From: an uncultured Geobacteraceae bacterium | Lineage (GTDB): Bacteria; Desulfobacterota; Desulfuromonadia; Geobacterales; Pseudopelobacteraceae | Assembly (NCBI GenBank): GCA_903845365.1 | Contig: CAIMXI010000451.1 | Location: forward strand, 1 to 46,975 | Direction of reading: 5' to 3' | Length of the DNA: 46,975 bases | In this document: one piece after another, positions 25,126-38,578 of the stretch | How positions within the stretch are numbered: the first letter of the stretch is position 1 | Layout: each line of letters starts with the position of its first letter | Made by a program: the position numbers and the translations under genes | The notes under the pieces: generated by a model | What the model saw: only the letters and a program-made list of their open reading frames with translations | Database searches by the model: none | Told to the model about the DNA's origin: nothing

Positions 25126-25947
25126 TTACTTTGAAGCCTTGGCACGCTCTATAACTTTTGCGTACTCGGCAGTATACTCAGGCTTGGTCACGTCCTTGTA
25201 GAGAACACCGGTAAGAACCTTGCCCTGCAGTTGTTCGGCAGTCATTTTTTCTGCGGCTTTAACCGGCACGGCAATCTCTTTCAGGCGGTTCATCATCTCG
25301 ACAACCGACTTGAATTTGTTACGACGGCCATATGTTGTCGGGCAGTCATCGAGGATCTCAACAACCGAGAAACCTTTATGCTGAACTGCCTCTACGATCA
25401 ATTTATCAATCTGGTTGGCATGGAATGCCGTGCCACGGGCAACAAAAGTAGCACCGGCACCTTTTGCCAGTTCTACGATATCAAAGCAAGGATCCGGGTT
25501 ACCATATGGTGTAGTTGACGCTTTGTGACCGGTTGGTGTACAAGGGGAAAACTGGCCGCCGGTCATGCCGTAGATGTAATTGTTCATGATGATGTAGGTC
25601 ATGTCGATATTGCGGCGACATGCGTGAATAAAGTGGTTACCACCGATTGCGGTTCCGTCGCCGTCGCCACCAACCAGAATAACATTCATTTCCGGTCTGG
25701 CCATTTTTAAACCGGTTGCAAATGCAGCGGCGCGACCATGCGCTGTATGGAGAGTACAGCAGTCAATATAACCTGGAAGACGAGAAGCGCAACCGATACC
25801 GGAGAGAATAGCGGTCTCTTCTTTTTTCAACTTCAGGGTATCCATTGCACGGATAAGACCCTTCATAACGATGCCGTGACCGCAACCAGGACACCAGATG
25901 TGAGGCAACTTGCCTGGGCGAAGCCATTTTTCATATTCAAATGCCAT
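25126..25947 (-). CDS. korB: 2-oxoglutarate:ferredoxin oxidoreductase, beta subunit (thiamine pyrophosphate)
   Basis: 273 residues. It carries WCPGCGHGIVMKG near the N-terminus (cluster or cofactor-contacting Cys), and the thiamine diphosphate motif VILVGGDGDGTAIGGNHFIHACRRN. MTGGQFSPCTPTG and EILDDCPTTYGRRN are typical of the KorB branch. ATG at 25947 with AAGGAGG upstream is the family start, and follows the korA stop by one base. A much longer in-frame extension (to 26061) overlaps korA and is rejected. Confidence 0.95.
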   Translation of the reverse strand: MAFEYEKWLRPGKLPHIWCPGCGHGIVMKGLIRAMDTLKLKKEETAILSGIGCASRLPGYIDCCTLHTAHGRAAAFATGLKMARPEMNVILVGGDGDGTAIGGNHFIHACRRNIDMTYIIMNNYIYGMTGGQFSPCTPTGHKASTTPYGNPDPCFDIVELAKGAGATFVARGTAFHANQIDKLIVEAVQHKGFSVVEILDDCPTTYGRRNKFKSVVEMMNRLKEIAVPVKAAEKMTAEQLQGKVLTGVLYKDVTKPEYTAEYAKVIERAKASK

Positions 25948-25948
25948 G

Positions 25949-27082
25949 TTATATAACCTCCTTAATCTTAGCAAGGATCTGATCCGGATTGATCGGTTCA
26001 CCATCAACACGGAAAATTCCGAGAACCGGAACCTTGCCCTGCGCACAACGCTCAAGTTCAAGTGAACACATCCCGAGGTTCATCTCCGGAATAACGATCC
26101 CTTTGACCTTACCTGCCAAAGCCTTGATCTGTTTATCAGGGAACGGCCAGAAAGTTTTTATTCGGAACATGCCTGCTTTGATACCCTGCTCACGGGCAAT
26201 ATTGACCGCATAACGCGCCGAGCGGGAAGTACATCCGTACGCAACAACTGCAACGTCGGCATCGTCAAGCAGATACTCTTCAAACTCAACGATGTCATCT
26301 GTGTTTGCAACAACCTTACGAACCTGACGTTCTTCCTCAGCCTGAACAATCTCGGCCTTGGTGGTTGGGAAGCCGTCCTGCATCTTGTTGAGTCCGGTAA
26401 CGTGGAACTTATAGCCTGAACCAAAAGTGGCTAAAGGGGGCACATCGCCGAAGCTTGTGTCGTATGGTTTGTACTTTTCAGGTGGTACCGTCGGAGCTTT
26501 ACGCGGAATGACTTCAATTTCGCCCGGTTCGGGAAAAACGATACGTTCACGCATATGAGCTACGATTTCGTCGGGCATAACCAAAACCGGGGTACGATAT
26601 TTTTCGGACAGGTTGAAGGCACGAATTACCATTTCATACGTTTCCTGAACGGAAGCCGGAACGAGGCAAATGGCAGGATGGTCACCATGTGTTCCCCATT
26701 TGGCGCACATAACATCAGATTGGCTGGGACCGGTAGGCATACCGGTCGAAGGACCGCCGCGCATAACGTTGTATACAACGCATGGGATTTCGGCGATGCA
26801 GCCGTAGCCAATAAGTTCCTGCTTCAAAGAGAGGCCGGGGCCTGAAGTTGAGGTAAGTGCTTTAGCTCCGGCAAGCGCGCCGCCAAGAATTGCCGCCATG
26901 GCAGCAATTTCGTCTTCCATCTGCAAAAACGCTCCACCGGTTTTAGGCAGTTCTATGGATAGAACCTCTGAAACCTCTGTTGAGGGGGTAATAGGGTAAC
27001 CTGCAAAGAAGTCGCAACCGGCGTATAATGCACCATATGCGGCAGCTTCATTACCCTGAAGAAACGCTACTTTTTTGGACAC
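25949..27082 (-). CDS. korA: 2-oxoglutarate:ferredoxin oxidoreductase, alpha subunit
   Basis: 377 residues. N-terminal half: NEAAAYGALYAGCDFFAGYPITPSTEV and FLQMEDEIAAMAAILGGALAGAKALTSTSGPG, the pyrimidine-binding domain of POR/KOR enzymes. MRGGPSTGMPTGPSQSD and AKWGTHGDH fit KorA. C-terminal half: VVAYGCTSRSARYA and GMFRIKTFWPFPD (CoA-side domain). Start GTG at 27082 with AGGAGG nine bases upstream. It lies 21 bases after korD and one base before korB. Confidence 0.95.
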   Translation of the reverse strand: MSKKVAFLQGNEAAAYGALYAGCDFFAGYPITPSTEVSEVLSIELPKTGGAFLQMEDEIAAMAAILGGALAGAKALTSTSGPGLSLKQELIGYGCIAEIPCVVYNVMRGGPSTGMPTGPSQSDVMCAKWGTHGDHPAICLVPASVQETYEMVIRAFNLSEKYRTPVLVMPDEIVAHMRERIVFPEPGEIEVIPRKAPTVPPEKYKPYDTSFGDVPPLATFGSGYKFHVTGLNKMQDGFPTTKAEIVQAEEERQVRKVVANTDDIVEFEEYLLDDADVAVVAYGCTSRSARYAVNIAREQGIKAGMFRIKTFWPFPDKQIKALAGKVKGIVIPEMNLGMCSLELERCAQGKVPVLGIFRVDGEPINPDQILAKIKEVI

Positions 27083-27103
27083 TGTTCATTTCCTCCTGTA
27101 AAT

Positions 27104-27301
27104 TTAATCGGTTATGACTTTAATAGCGAAGTCAGGACAACGCAGTTCACACTGCATACATTTGATGCAGGCTTCAAGATTCTTGACAGAGACATAGAAG
27201 CCTTTCATTTCAAGCACATCTTTGGGGCAAAATTCAACACAGATATGACACCCCTTGCAGTACTTCTCGTTAATCTCAATTATTGGCAATGTTTTTTCCA
27301 T
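27104..27301 (-). CDS. korD: 2-oxoglutarate:ferredoxin oxidoreductase, delta (2[4Fe-4S]) subunit
   Basis: 65 residues with two four-cysteine motifs: CKGCHICVEFCP and CIKCMQCELRCP. It carries electrons within the complex to external ferredoxin. First gene of korDABC. GGAG lies ten bases before the ATG. The gene follows mdh across a terminator, so the kor operon probably has its own promoter in 27302-27350. Confidence 0.95.
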   Translation of the reverse strand: MEKTLPIIEINEKYCKGCHICVEFCPKDVLEMKGFYVSVKNLEACIKCMQCELRCPDFAIKVITD

Positions 27302-27350
27302 CTTAGAAAGACTCCTTTATTCCGAAATAAAAGGTGGTAAATACAGGCTC

Positions 27351-27394
27351 CAAAAAGTAGCAAAAGAAGGGCGCATGCTCCACCCTTCTTTTGC
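27351..27394 (-). terminator. Terminator of mdh
   Basis: GCAAAAGAAGGG (27360-27371) and CCCTTCTTTTGC (27383-27394) are perfectly complementary over twelve bases; on the minus strand TACTTTTTGG follows. It lies 28 bases after the mdh stop. Confidence 0.85.
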
Positions 27395-27421
27395 GGACTT
27401 CCAGAGACCTGGAATAGTAAA

Positions 27422-30681
<3,260 letters not shown>

Positions 30682-30815
30682 TTAGTTTTTAATCAAAAAG
30701 TCAGGGACTCATTGAATAGAGTAAAACGGATTATTTCAGGTCTGCGAGGTAGATAATTTTTGATAAAACTATAAGTTATACCGATACTTACAGCCCTAGT
30801 AAAAATCCTGTATAC

Positions 30816-30842
30816 ATTATACAAAACCTGTTTACCTGTCAA
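30816..30842 (-). promoter_or_regulatory. Candidate sigma-70 promoter of icd
   Basis: Minus strand TTGACA (30842-30837) and TATAAT (30821-30816) both match consensus, but the spacer is only 15 bases, so activity may need an activator or a shifted box. The leader to the icd ATG would be about 135 bases. Confidence 0.5.
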
Positions 30843-30897
30843 GGGAAATTAAGAAAAAAGAGCGTCTGAAGGCATTTCTCGAAACAGGTAACAACGA

Positions 30898-31590
30898 TTA
30901 TTTCTGGCCATTTTTGACTGAATAGCGACGCGCTTCATCTGCATCGATGCGGCTGAAGTTTCTTGGTATGGTAATAACCTGGCCTGGCCAAAGTCGCTTT
31001 GGATCACGGATCTGGTCGCGGTTGGCACGAAATATAATCGGCCAGAGTGATGAATCGTTATAGATTTCTGATCGTGCCGAAATTTGTGGCAGCGTTTCAC
31101 CGCGTCGCACAGTATATGATCCAGGCAAGACAGGGATCGGCATTTTGCTTTTTTTAACTGCAGGCTGTGCTGTTTCGGCGGCAACAGCTTGTTGCTGAGC
31201 CTGCCTGAGCAGTTCAGCTTCACTTCGCAGCCGTTGTTCTTCTTTTGTTCTGGCAGTAAGTTCTTCAACGAGCCGCTGTTTTTCAGCAGCGCGCTCGTTT
31301 TTTACCCGGCTAACCTCTGATTGAAGCATTTCAGCTTTCTGCAATGCCAGTTGATAATAGCTGTCTGCACCACTGTCATCTTTTCTCACATGGTAGAGAG
31401 CTTCACCATGTTCAAATGTATCCAGCAGACTGCGATACTCCTGCGGAAACAGTTCTGGTGCTTCGGTTCGCCCAAGTTCTTCAACATAAGGCACTGTTTT
31501 GCTACGCCAGGTAGGAACCTGTCCGGAGCAGGCCGTCAGGATTGCACTCAAAAACAGTATGCAAAAAACCTGAAGGCCCGTTCTCAGCAT
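30898..31590 (-). CDS. LysM-domain lipoprotein
   Basis: 230 residues. Lipoprotein signal peptide ends in LTAC-SG (Cys21). A charged helical, coiled-coil region runs from about residue 70 to 135 (KAEMLQSEVSRVKNERAAEKQRLVEELT). A LysM peptidoglycan-binding domain is at 160-215 (YTVRRGETLPQISARSEIYNDSSLWPIIFRANRDQI, then GQVITIP). Likely an inner or outer membrane-anchored protein that grips peptidoglycan. The gene begins two bases after the aspS stop and is the last of the lepA-lepB-aspS set. Confidence 0.87.
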   Translation of the reverse strand: MLRTGLQVFCILFLSAILTACSGQVPTWRSKTVPYVEELGRTEAPELFPQEYRSLLDTFEHGEALYHVRKDDSGADSYYQLALQKAEMLQSEVSRVKNERAAEKQRLVEELTARTKEEQRLRSEAELLRQAQQQAVAAETAQPAVKKSKMPIPVLPGSYTVRRGETLPQISARSEIYNDSSLWPIIFRANRDQIRDPKRLWPGQVITIPRNFSRIDADEARRYSVKNGQK

Positions 31591-31592
31591 GA

Positions 31593-33380
31593 TCAGGCTT
31601 GTTGTTTTTCAGCCAGTCGAATACCGAGTTCCCGGAGTTGCTTATTATCGACCGGCGATGGAGCCTCTGACATCATACAGGTACCCTTCTGAGTTTTCGG
31701 GAAGGCGATAACATCGCGTATCGAGTCGCTTCCGGTCAGCAACATAATCAGACGATCCATACCAAAGGCGATTCCGCCGTGCGGCGGTGTGCCGAAATCA
31801 AGAGCGTCAAGCAGGAAACCGAATTTACTGCGGGCATCTTCAACGGTCAATCCGAGCAGTTTGAACATAAGAGATTGAACCTGTTCCTGATGAATTCTGA
31901 TGGAGCCGCCGCCAATTTCATTACCGTTCAACACCAGGTCGTACGCTTTGGCTCGACAGCGGCCAGGATCTGATTCAACAAATGCGACATCTTCATCCAT
32001 CGGAGCGGTAAATGGGTGGTGAACCGCAGACCACCGTTTTTCCTCGTCATCCCACTCAAGCAGCGGAAACTCGGTTATCCATACAAAACGGTAATTATCC
32101 TTACTTATCAGTTTAAGCAGATTCGCCAGATGGTTGCGCAGCTTGCCGAGCGAATCATGGACTATCTTTGGTTTATCTGCCACGAAAAAGAGCAGGTCAC
32201 CCTCTTCAGCCCCAAAGATAATGTTCATGATGGCAATTTCTTCAGCAGTAAAGAACTTGGCAACAGGAGAGTGCCACTCCCCGTTCTCGATTTTGACATA
32301 CGCCAGTCCCTTTGCGCCGTAAATCTTGACGAATTCAGTCAGATCGTCGATCTCTTTACGGGAGAACTTCGCGCACCCCTTGGCATTGATACCTTTAATT
32401 ATCCCCCCTTTTGAGGCAACGTCGGCAAAAACTTTAAAACCGGAGAGCTTCACTAAGTCAGTCAGATCGCACAGTTCCATACCAAAGCGAAGATCAGGAT
32501 TATCGAGGCCGAAACGGCGAATTGCTTCGGCATAGGTAAGGCGTTCAATCGGCAATTGAACCGTAACTCCCTTTACCTCGGCAAAAACACGCGCCATCAG
32601 TCCCTCCATAACCGTAATAATATCCTCCTGGTCAATGAAGGACATCTCGCAGTCGATCTGGGTAAACTCCGGCTGGCGATCGGCACGCAGATCTTCGTCA
32701 CGGAAACAGCGAACGACCTGGAAATACTTATCAAAGCCGGAAATCATCAAAATCTGCTTGAAAATCTGTGGTGACTGCGGCAGGGCATAGAAATGTCCCT
32801 GATTTATACGGGAAGGTACAAGAAAATCACGCGCCCCTTCCGGGGTTGATTTGGTAAGAAATGGGGTTTCCAACTCTAAGAATCCGTTATCCGTAAGGTA
32901 TGATCTGGTCAACTGAGCGACCTTTGAACGGAGGATCAGGTTATTCTGCAACTGCGGTCGGCGAAGATCGAGATAACGGTACTTCAGGCGGATATTTTCA
33001 TTGATTTCGCTATGTTCATCCAGCATGAACGGAAGCGGTTTGGAACGATTGAGAAGTTTGCACTCGATCACCTGAATTTCAACCTCGCCGGTTTTCATGT
33101 TCGGGTTGACAGTACCTTCAGGACGGAGTATCACCTGGCCGCGAACCGCCAGAACAAACTCGCTTCGAACTGACTCTGCAACAGCGTGCCCGGACGGATT
33201 TACTTCCGGATCAAATACGACCTGTGCTATTCCTTCCCGGTCGCGCAGATCGATGAATATCAGCCCGCCATGATCACGGCGGCGCAGAGCCCAACCCATC
33301 AGGATTACTTCACTGCCGACATCGGCAGCCTTCAGATCACCGCAGTAATGCGTTCGTTTCCAGTTTCCAAGTGTATCCAT
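31593..33380 (-). CDS. aspS: Aspartyl-tRNA synthetase
   Basis: 595 residues, the bacterial length that includes the inserted GAD domain. The N-terminal OB-fold anticodon domain ([22 protein letters not shown]) is followed by class II motif 2 ([22 protein letters not shown]) and motif 3 ([17 protein letters not shown]). ATG at 33380 with GGAGG upstream is chosen over the ATG 15 bases earlier. Whether it also charges tRNA-Asn, as in bacteria using GatCAB, cannot be decided here. Confidence 0.96.
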   Translation of the reverse strand: MDTLGNWKRTHYCGDLKAADVGSEVILMGWALRRRDHGGLIFIDLRDREGIAQVVFDPEVNPSGHAVAESVRSEFVLAVRGQVILRPEGTVNPNMKTGEVEIQVIECKLLNRSKPLPFMLDEHSEINENIRLKYRYLDLRRPQLQNNLILRSKVAQLTRSYLTDNGFLELETPFLTKSTPEGARDFLVPSRINQGHFYALPQSPQIFKQILMISGFDKYFQVVRCFRDEDLRADRQPEFTQIDCEMSFIDQEDIITVMEGLMARVFAEVKGVTVQLPIERLTYAEAIRRFGLDNPDLRFGMELCDLTDLVKLSGFKVFADVASKGGIIKGINAKGCAKFSRKEIDDLTEFVKIYGAKGLAYVKIENGEWHSPVAKFFTAEEIAIMNIIFGAEEGDLLFFVADKPKIVHDSLGKLRNHLANLLKLISKDNYRFVWITEFPLLEWDDEEKRWSAVHHPFTAPMDEDVAFVESDPGRCRAKAYDLVLNGNEIGGGSIRIHQEQVQSLMFKLLGLTVEDARSKFGFLLDALDFGTPPHGGIAFGMDRLIMLLTGSDSIRDVIAFPKTQKGTCMMSEAPSPVDNKQLRELGIRLAEKQQA

Positions 33381-33412
33381 AGCTAAAACCTCCATTCCAG
33401 ATTAGTGTAAAA

Positions 33413-34078
33413 TTAGTTTATCAGCCTTCCGATATTCTCGAATCGTGGCATAAGTTTGTCGCGATCCCAAGACCAGTATTTAATAAAGGCAAGCCCTTTG
33501 ATCTGATCTTTACGGACAAATTTCCAAAAGCGGCTATCGTAGGAACGATCCCGGTTGTCCCCCATTACGAAGTACGAGCCAGGCGGCACCGTAACAGGAG
33601 CAAATGTATCCCGAGGATTCATCTCTTTAGGGATGATCTCGTTTTCTTTATGCACTTCATGCGGATTTTCATACAGTTTGCCATTTACATAAACCTTCTT
33701 TTCTTTTCCTTCCACCACATCACCCGGGACTCCGACTACACGCTTGATAAAATCCTTGCTCGGATCTTCCGGATATTCGAAAACGATTACGTCACCCTGA
33801 CGCGGGTCGCGAATCGTCAGAATCTTTTTGTCAAGAAAAGGAATTTTAGTGCCATATATAAATTTGCTGACAAGCAGATGATCACCAATTGCCAGAGTAT
33901 CTTCCATGGATCCGGAAGGGATTTTAAACGCCTGAACAAGATACGTGCGAATTACCAGCGCCAGCAGGATGGCAATTATTATTGATTCGGCATACTCACG
34001 AAGCAGGCTCTTCTTTTTTATCTGCTCCTGGGGTGCCGGAGCCAATTCAGCCTGAGGTGAGTCCTGATGCTCTTCCAT
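33413..34078 (-). CDS. lepB: Signal peptidase I
   Basis: 221 residues with one N-terminal membrane helix (about 31-50). Catalytic Ser57 in FKIPSGSMEDTL and Lys112 in DFIKRVVGVPGD form the Ser-Lys dyad; GDNRDRSYDSRFW is the conserved box E. ATG at 34078 with AAGGAA upstream; TTG 15 bases further up is the alternative. It cleaves signal peptides of exported proteins at the periplasmic face. It lies 26 bases after lepA. Confidence 0.95.
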   Translation of the reverse strand: MEEHQDSPQAELAPAPQEQIKKKSLLREYAESIIIAILLALVIRTYLVQAFKIPSGSMEDTLAIGDHLLVSKFIYGTKIPFLDKKILTIRDPRQGDVIVFEYPEDPSKDFIKRVVGVPGDVVEGKEKKVYVNGKLYENPHEVHKENEIIPKEMNPRDTFAPVTVPPGSYFVMGDNRDRSYDSRFWKFVRKDQIKGLAFIKYWSWDRDKLMPRFENIGRLIN

Positions 34079-34104
34079 GCGGTTTCCTTTCAAAATAGAG
34101 TCGG

Positions 34105-35901
34105 TCAGTCGACCTTTAAAATTGCCAGAAATGCCTCCTGCGGCAACTCTATGTTACCTACGTTTTTCATCCGTTTCTTCCCCTCTTTCTGCTTCTCCAG
34201 CAACTTCCGCTTACGGGTGATGTCCCCGCCGTAACATTTTGCCAGAACATCCTTACGCATAGCCTTGACTGTTTCTCGGGCAATAATCCGGCTGCCGATG
34301 GCCGCCTGAATTGCCACCTCAAACATCTGCCGTGAAATCAGCTCTTTCATCTTTGCGACAAGGTCACGACCACGGAAATACGCTTTATCACGGTGCAGGA
34401 TCAGTGACAGAGCATCAACCACCTCACCGTTGATCATGACATTCATCCGCACCAGATCACTCTGCCGGTATTCGAGGTGTTCGTAATCGAGCGATGCATA
34501 GCCTCTGGTGATTGATTTGAGGCGATCATAAAAATCAAGCACAATTTCGTTCAACGGCAACTCATAGATGATCATGACGCGCGTCGGCGTCAGGTACTTG
34601 ATTTCGCGCTGCACACCGCGCTTATCTTCGCAGAGCGCCAGCACACCGCCGACAAATTCATTCGGAACATGGATGTGGGCAAGAATGAACGGCTCTTCCA
34701 GAAACTCAGTGCTTTGCAGCTCCGGCATCTGATTGGCACTCTGAATGGAATATACATCACCATTCATCTTATGCACCCGGTAGACAACAGTCGGCGCCGT
34801 GGTAATCAGCTCAAGCGAGAACTCTCGCTCCAGACGTTCCTGGACGATTTCCATATGCAGCAGACCGAGAAAACCGCAACGGAAGCCGAAACCGAGCGCC
34901 AGCGACGTCTCCGGTTCGAAGGAGAATGAGGAGTCGTTCAGCTTCAATTTAGCAAGTGCGTCGCGTAACTGCTCGTACTGAACGGTGTCTATCGGGTATA
35001 AACCGGAGAACACCATCGGCTTGACTTCCTTAAAACCACCCAACGGGACTTCGCACTGTCGATGTAACAAAGTTACCGTATCACCGACTTTGGCATCGGC
35101 AACATCCTTTATGCCGGCGATAATGAATCCGACCTCTCCCGCAGTCAACTCGGCGATTTCAGTCATTGCCGGTGCAAAAACTCCGATTTTTAGTGCTTCA
35201 AAAGAGCTGTTGGTAGACATCAACTGAATCTTGTCACCCTTTTTGAGCGTACCGTCAAAGATACGCACCAATATGATGACCCCCTGATACTGATCATACC
35301 AGGAGTCAAAGAGCAGCGCTTTGAGTGGAGCATCCGCGTCCCCGACCGGAGGGGGAATTTTTGAGACAATCTGTTCAAGTATCTCATGTGTGCCGATTCC
35401 CTCTTTGGCACTGGCAAGTACAGCATCGTGAGCATCAATGCCGATGATATCCTCAATCTCCTGCTTGACCCGTTCCGGGTCGGCTGCAGGAAGATCGATC
35501 TTGTTCAAGACCGGAAAGACCTCCAGGTTAATATCTAGCGCCAGATACACGTTAGCCAGAGTCTGAGCCTCAACCCCCTGGGAGGCATCAACCACCAGCA
35601 GCCCACCTTCACAGGCAGCCAGAGAGCGCGAAACCTCGTATGTAAAATCAACATGTCCGGGAGTATCAATCAGGTTAAGTACGTAGTCGATGCCGGCATC
35701 AGAGCGATAGTTAAGACGCACGGTCTGGGCTTTGATTGTAATGCCACGCTCACGCTCCAGATCCATTTTATCAAGGAACTGATTCTGTTTATCACGGTCG
35801 GATACGGTTCCGGTGTACTCAAGAAGCCGGTCAGCCAGGGTTGATTTGCCATGATCGATGTGGGCGATAATGGAGAAGTTACGGATTCTGCTGGTTTTCA
35901 T
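34105..35901 (-). CDS. lepA: Elongation factor 4 (LepA)
   Basis: 598 residues, the usual length. It begins [26 protein letters not shown] (G1), with [12 protein letters not shown] (G3), VLNKIDLP (G4), and the LepA-specific C-terminal domain ending [14 protein letters not shown]. It is a ribosome-associated GTPase acting in translation. ATG at 35901 has AAAGGAATTC upstream. An in-frame extension to 35979 adds a hydrophobic segment foreign to the family and is rejected. First gene of lepA-lepB-aspS. Confidence 0.96.
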   Translation of the reverse strand: MKTSRIRNFSIIAHIDHGKSTLADRLLEYTGTVSDRDKQNQFLDKMDLERERGITIKAQTVRLNYRSDAGIDYVLNLIDTPGHVDFTYEVSRSLAACEGGLLVVDASQGVEAQTLANVYLALDINLEVFPVLNKIDLPAADPERVKQEIEDIIGIDAHDAVLASAKEGIGTHEILEQIVSKIPPPVGDADAPLKALLFDSWYDQYQGVIILVRIFDGTLKKGDKIQLMSTNSSFEALKIGVFAPAMTEIAELTAGEVGFIIAGIKDVADAKVGDTVTLLHRQCEVPLGGFKEVKPMVFSGLYPIDTVQYEQLRDALAKLKLNDSSFSFEPETSLALGFGFRCGFLGLLHMEIVQERLEREFSLELITTAPTVVYRVHKMNGDVYSIQSANQMPELQSTEFLEEPFILAHIHVPNEFVGGVLALCEDKRGVQREIKYLTPTRVMIIYELPLNEIVLDFYDRLKSITRGYASLDYEHLEYRQSDLVRMNVMINGEVVDALSLILHRDKAYFRGRDLVAKMKELISRQMFEVAIQAAIGSRIIARETVKAMRKDVLAKCYGGDITRKRKLLEKQKEGKKRMKNVGNIELPQEAFLAILKVD

Positions 35902-36009
35902 GAATTCCTTTGCGATCAAAAAAATTAAGACTGCGAAGGATAAATAAAGATGGCTGGAAAGTAAAGCTAAAACGGCCATCTCGGCACAATCAGCAACCTT
36001 CTTGACAAG

Positions 36010-36042
36010 AAGACCGCCCCTCTGAATACCAGGAGCGGCCTT
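36010..36042 (-). terminator. Terminator-like hairpin after the broken kinase gene
   Basis: AAGACCGCCCC (36010-36020) pairs with GAGCGGCCTT (36033-36042) with G-U pairs on the minus strand. It is almost the same as the hairpin at 395-431 after the radC remnant. Its T-run is weak (TCTTCTTGTC). Confidence 0.55.
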
Positions 36043-36107
36043 CTCTCAAGTTGAACCTGGCCCCGCCGGTTTAGCCAGGATCATGATCCTGCCCAATAAT
36101 AATAAGT

Positions 36108-36619
36108 TCACTTCCCGTCAAGTACCTCGCGAAGCTTGGAAGCTATGGCAAACAGCGAGAACGGCTTCTGTATGAAGTGAACTTTTTCATCAAGTACGCC
36201 ATGCCGTGAAATGGCATCGGCTGTGTATCCGGACATGAACAGGCATTTGAGCTGCGGATTGATCGACAGAATCACTTTCGCAAGGTCTGCTCCGTTCATT
36301 TCCGGCATAATGACGTCTGTCACAAGTATGATGATCTTCTGTTTGTACTCTTTGGCATATTTAACAGCTTCGTTTGGCGTACTTGCAGGCAGCACGGTAT
36401 AGCCCAGCTCTTCAAGCATGGTAATGGTTGTATTAATATGGCAGGTTCATCTTCAACAAGCAGTACGGTTTCATGGCCACGCCTGAGCGGTTCCGATGAT
36501 TCTTCCGGCTGAAAATCACCGCTGTCTCCCGAATATTTTGGGAGATATATCGTGAACGACGTTCCATTATTTGGCTCACTATACCGCACTTCCTTCCCGC
36601 CGTAAAAGACCAAGCGCAT
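36108..36619 (-). pseudogene. C-terminal remnant of a hybrid histidine kinase, truncated and frameshifted
   Basis: The minus strand from about 36600 reads GGKEVRYSEPNNGTSFTIYLPKY, the final part of a HATPase domain, then ETVLLVEDEPAIL, the start of a receiver domain. At about 36431-36436 one base is missing; shifting frame restores NTTITMLEELGYTVLPAS, LVTDVIMPEMNGADL (phosphoacceptor Asp), FMSGYTADAI and FIQKPF to a normal receiver end. All of the kinase upstream of the HATPase tail is gone at about 36600-36618, where a plus-strand permease fragment begins. A separate 103-residue ATG reading frame (36108-36419) covers only part of the receiver and is unlikely to be a functional regulator. Confidence 0.85.
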
Positions 36620-37382
36620 GCTCTCTCACAGACGGGAATACGTCGGCAACGTCCTGGCGGCTCTGCTTGGCATCGTGACCCCTTTCTGCTCCTGCTCTGC
36701 AGTGCCGCTCTTCATCGGCTTTGTTGAGTCAGGTGTACCGTTGGATGTGACCTTCTCGTTTCTCATATCTTCACCAATGGTGAACGAGGTGGCGCTGATA
36801 ATGCTCTGGGGGCTTTTCGGCAGGAAGATCGCAATTATCTACATCTACACCGGTTTTGTTGTGGCCATTGTCGCGGGTATCGTCATAGGTAAACTTAAGA
36901 TGGAAAAGTATATTCAGGACTACGTATGGGAAATGCAGGTCAGTAATGCCGAGATAGTACCGTTAAACTTTCGAGAGAAACTGAATTATGCTCGTGAATA
37001 CACCCAGGAACTGCTGACAAAAATCTGGCCCTATGTGGTGGTCGGAGTTGGACTGGGAGCCTTTATCCACGGCTATGTGCCGCAGGATTTTTTGGCGCGC
37101 TGGGCTGGGCCTGATAATCCCTTTGCTGTGCCAATTGCAGTTGCTCTGGGAGTACCGCTTTATTCCAACGCCGCCGGAGTAATCCCCATTGTCCACGCCC
37201 TGATGGAAAAAGGAATGGCGATCGGTACAGTGCTGGCGTTTATGATGGCGGTCACTGCGCTGTCATTGCCGGAAGCGATTATTCTCAAGAACGTCTTGAA
37301 AAACCGGCTTTTAGCGGTATTCTTTGGCATAGTGACGGCGGCTATTATTTGTGTCGGCTACCTGTTTAACGCGATTCTCTGA
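36618..37382 (+). pseudogene. ArsP/DUF318-type permease, 5'-truncated
   Basis: 254 residues, compared with 300-350 in this family. It starts within the family's conserved region (GNVLAALLGIVTPFCSCSAVPLFIGFVESGVP), so the first membrane segments are missing. SSPMVNEVALIML, FREKLNYAREYTQELLTKIWPYVVVGVG, GVPLYSNAAGVIPIVHALMEKG and MMAVTALSLPEAIILK are intact, with about six hydrophobic segments. In-frame TAA at 36603 and no ribosome binding site before the ATG at 36618 suggest it is not expressed from its own start. Family members export trivalent organoarsenicals or related compounds. The truncation abuts the kinase remnant on the other strand. Confidence 0.8.
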
Positions 37383-37469
37383 GGTTCTGAATATGTCATC
37401 ATCTGTTGACACCCAATTAACAGGTAAATGTATCGTTTCATGTTTACAGGTTTGAATTTCAGGTTTGAA

Positions 37470-37498
37470 TTGACTTTTAAGATACCTTGTTCTACAAA
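37470..37498 (+). promoter_or_regulatory. Candidate promoter of purM
   Basis: TTGACT (37470-37475), 17 bases, TACAAA (37493-37498), about 25 bases before the purM ATG. Two direct copies of CAGGTTTGAATT precede it (about 37447-37471), a possible regulator site. Confidence 0.5.
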
Positions 37499-37522
37499 CA
37501 TCCTCCGTAAAGGGGAGATTAT

Positions 37523-38575
37523 ATGAGTGATATATCTGTAACCTATAAAGATTCCGGGGTTGATATAGCCGCCGGAAACAATTTTGTAAATCTGATCAAA
37601 CCGCTAGTTAAAGCCACGTCACGACCGGAGGTACTTGCGGACATCGGTGGATTTGGCGGTTTGTTTGCCCTTAACACAGCCAAATATAAAAATCCCGTTC
37701 TTGTTTCAGGAACCGACGGGGTAGGAACAAAGCTTAAGGTGGCGTTTCTTGCTGATCGGCATGACACGATCGGTATTGATCTTGTTGCCATGTGCGTAAA
37801 TGACATAATCGTTCAGGGAGCTGAACCGCTTTTTTTTCTCGATTATCTTGCAACCGGAAAGCTACTGCCGGAGAAGGCGGCTGAAGTTGTGAAAGGTATT
37901 GCTGAAGGGTGCAAACAGGCCGGTTGTGCTTTGATCGGCGGAGAAACGGCTGAAATGCCCGGCTTTTATTCTGAAGGAGAATATGACGTTGCCGGGTTTG
38001 CCGTCGGAGTGGTTGACCGGGATAATATCATTGACGGGTCGTGTATTTCTGTTGGCAACAAGCTGATCGGGATAGCATCGAGCGGATTACACAGTAACGG
38101 TTACTCACTTGCCCGGACTTTGATATTTGATCGTTTAGGACTCACCATACATGACGAATTCCCTGGTTCCGGAGTTTCTGTCGCTGATATGCTTCTGACT
38201 CCAACACGGATATATGTCCGATCCATCCTCAACCTGCTGAAAGATTTTTCCATAAAAGGGATCGCCCATATAACCGGTGGAGGATTGCTGGAAAATGTTC
38301 CCAGAATTCTTCCGAAAGAGTGCCAGGCTCATATCAATATCAACAGTTGGGCGCACTCCAATTTTTTCAATGTGTTACAGAAGGCCGGAAACGTTGAGCG
38401 CGACGAAATGTACCGCACCTTTAATATGGGTATAGGTATGGTTCTTGCGGTCGCTGCAAATCAGGCGGAAGAGATTATTTACCGCCTGAAGGGTCTTGGA
38501 GACACTGCGTGGGTAATTGGTGACATTGCCATCTGCAGTACTGGTGAAGAGCGGGTTGTCTTGGTGGAGGAGTAA
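37523..38575 (+). CDS. purM: Phosphoribosylformylglycinamidine cyclo-ligase
   Basis: 350 residues. Typical PurM stretches: [19 protein letters not shown] at the start, [61 protein letters not shown] and [14 protein letters not shown]. It closes the imidazole ring of AIR in purine synthesis. The ribosome binding site GGGGAG is nine bases upstream. First of a tight purM-purN-nadB-aroQ run. Confidence 0.96.
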   Translation: MSDISVTYKDSGVDIAAGNNFVNLIKPLVKATSRPEVLADIGGFGGLFALNTAKYKNPVLVSGTDGVGTKLKVAFLADRHDTIGIDLVAMCVNDIIVQGAEPLFFLDYLATGKLLPEKAAEVVKGIAEGCKQAGCALIGGETAEMPGFYSEGEYDVAGFAVGVVDRDNIIDGSCISVGNKLIGIASSGLHSNGYSLARTLIFDRLGLTIHDEFPGSGVSVADMLLTPTRIYVRSILNLLKDFSIKGIAHITGGGLLENVPRILPKECQAHININSWAHSNFFNVLQKAGNVERDEMYRTFNMGIGMVLAVAANQAEEIIYRLKGLGDTAWVIGDIAICSTGEERVVLVEE

Positions 38576-38578
38576 GTT

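Noticed and set aside
30849-31268. 139-codon minus-strand frame
   Set aside because: It overlaps the LysM lipoprotein in another frame and shows no family pattern.
35902-35979. N-terminal extension of LepA with a hydrophobic segment
   Set aside because: AAAGGAATTC precedes the ATG at 35901, which matches the LepA start; the extension has no such site.
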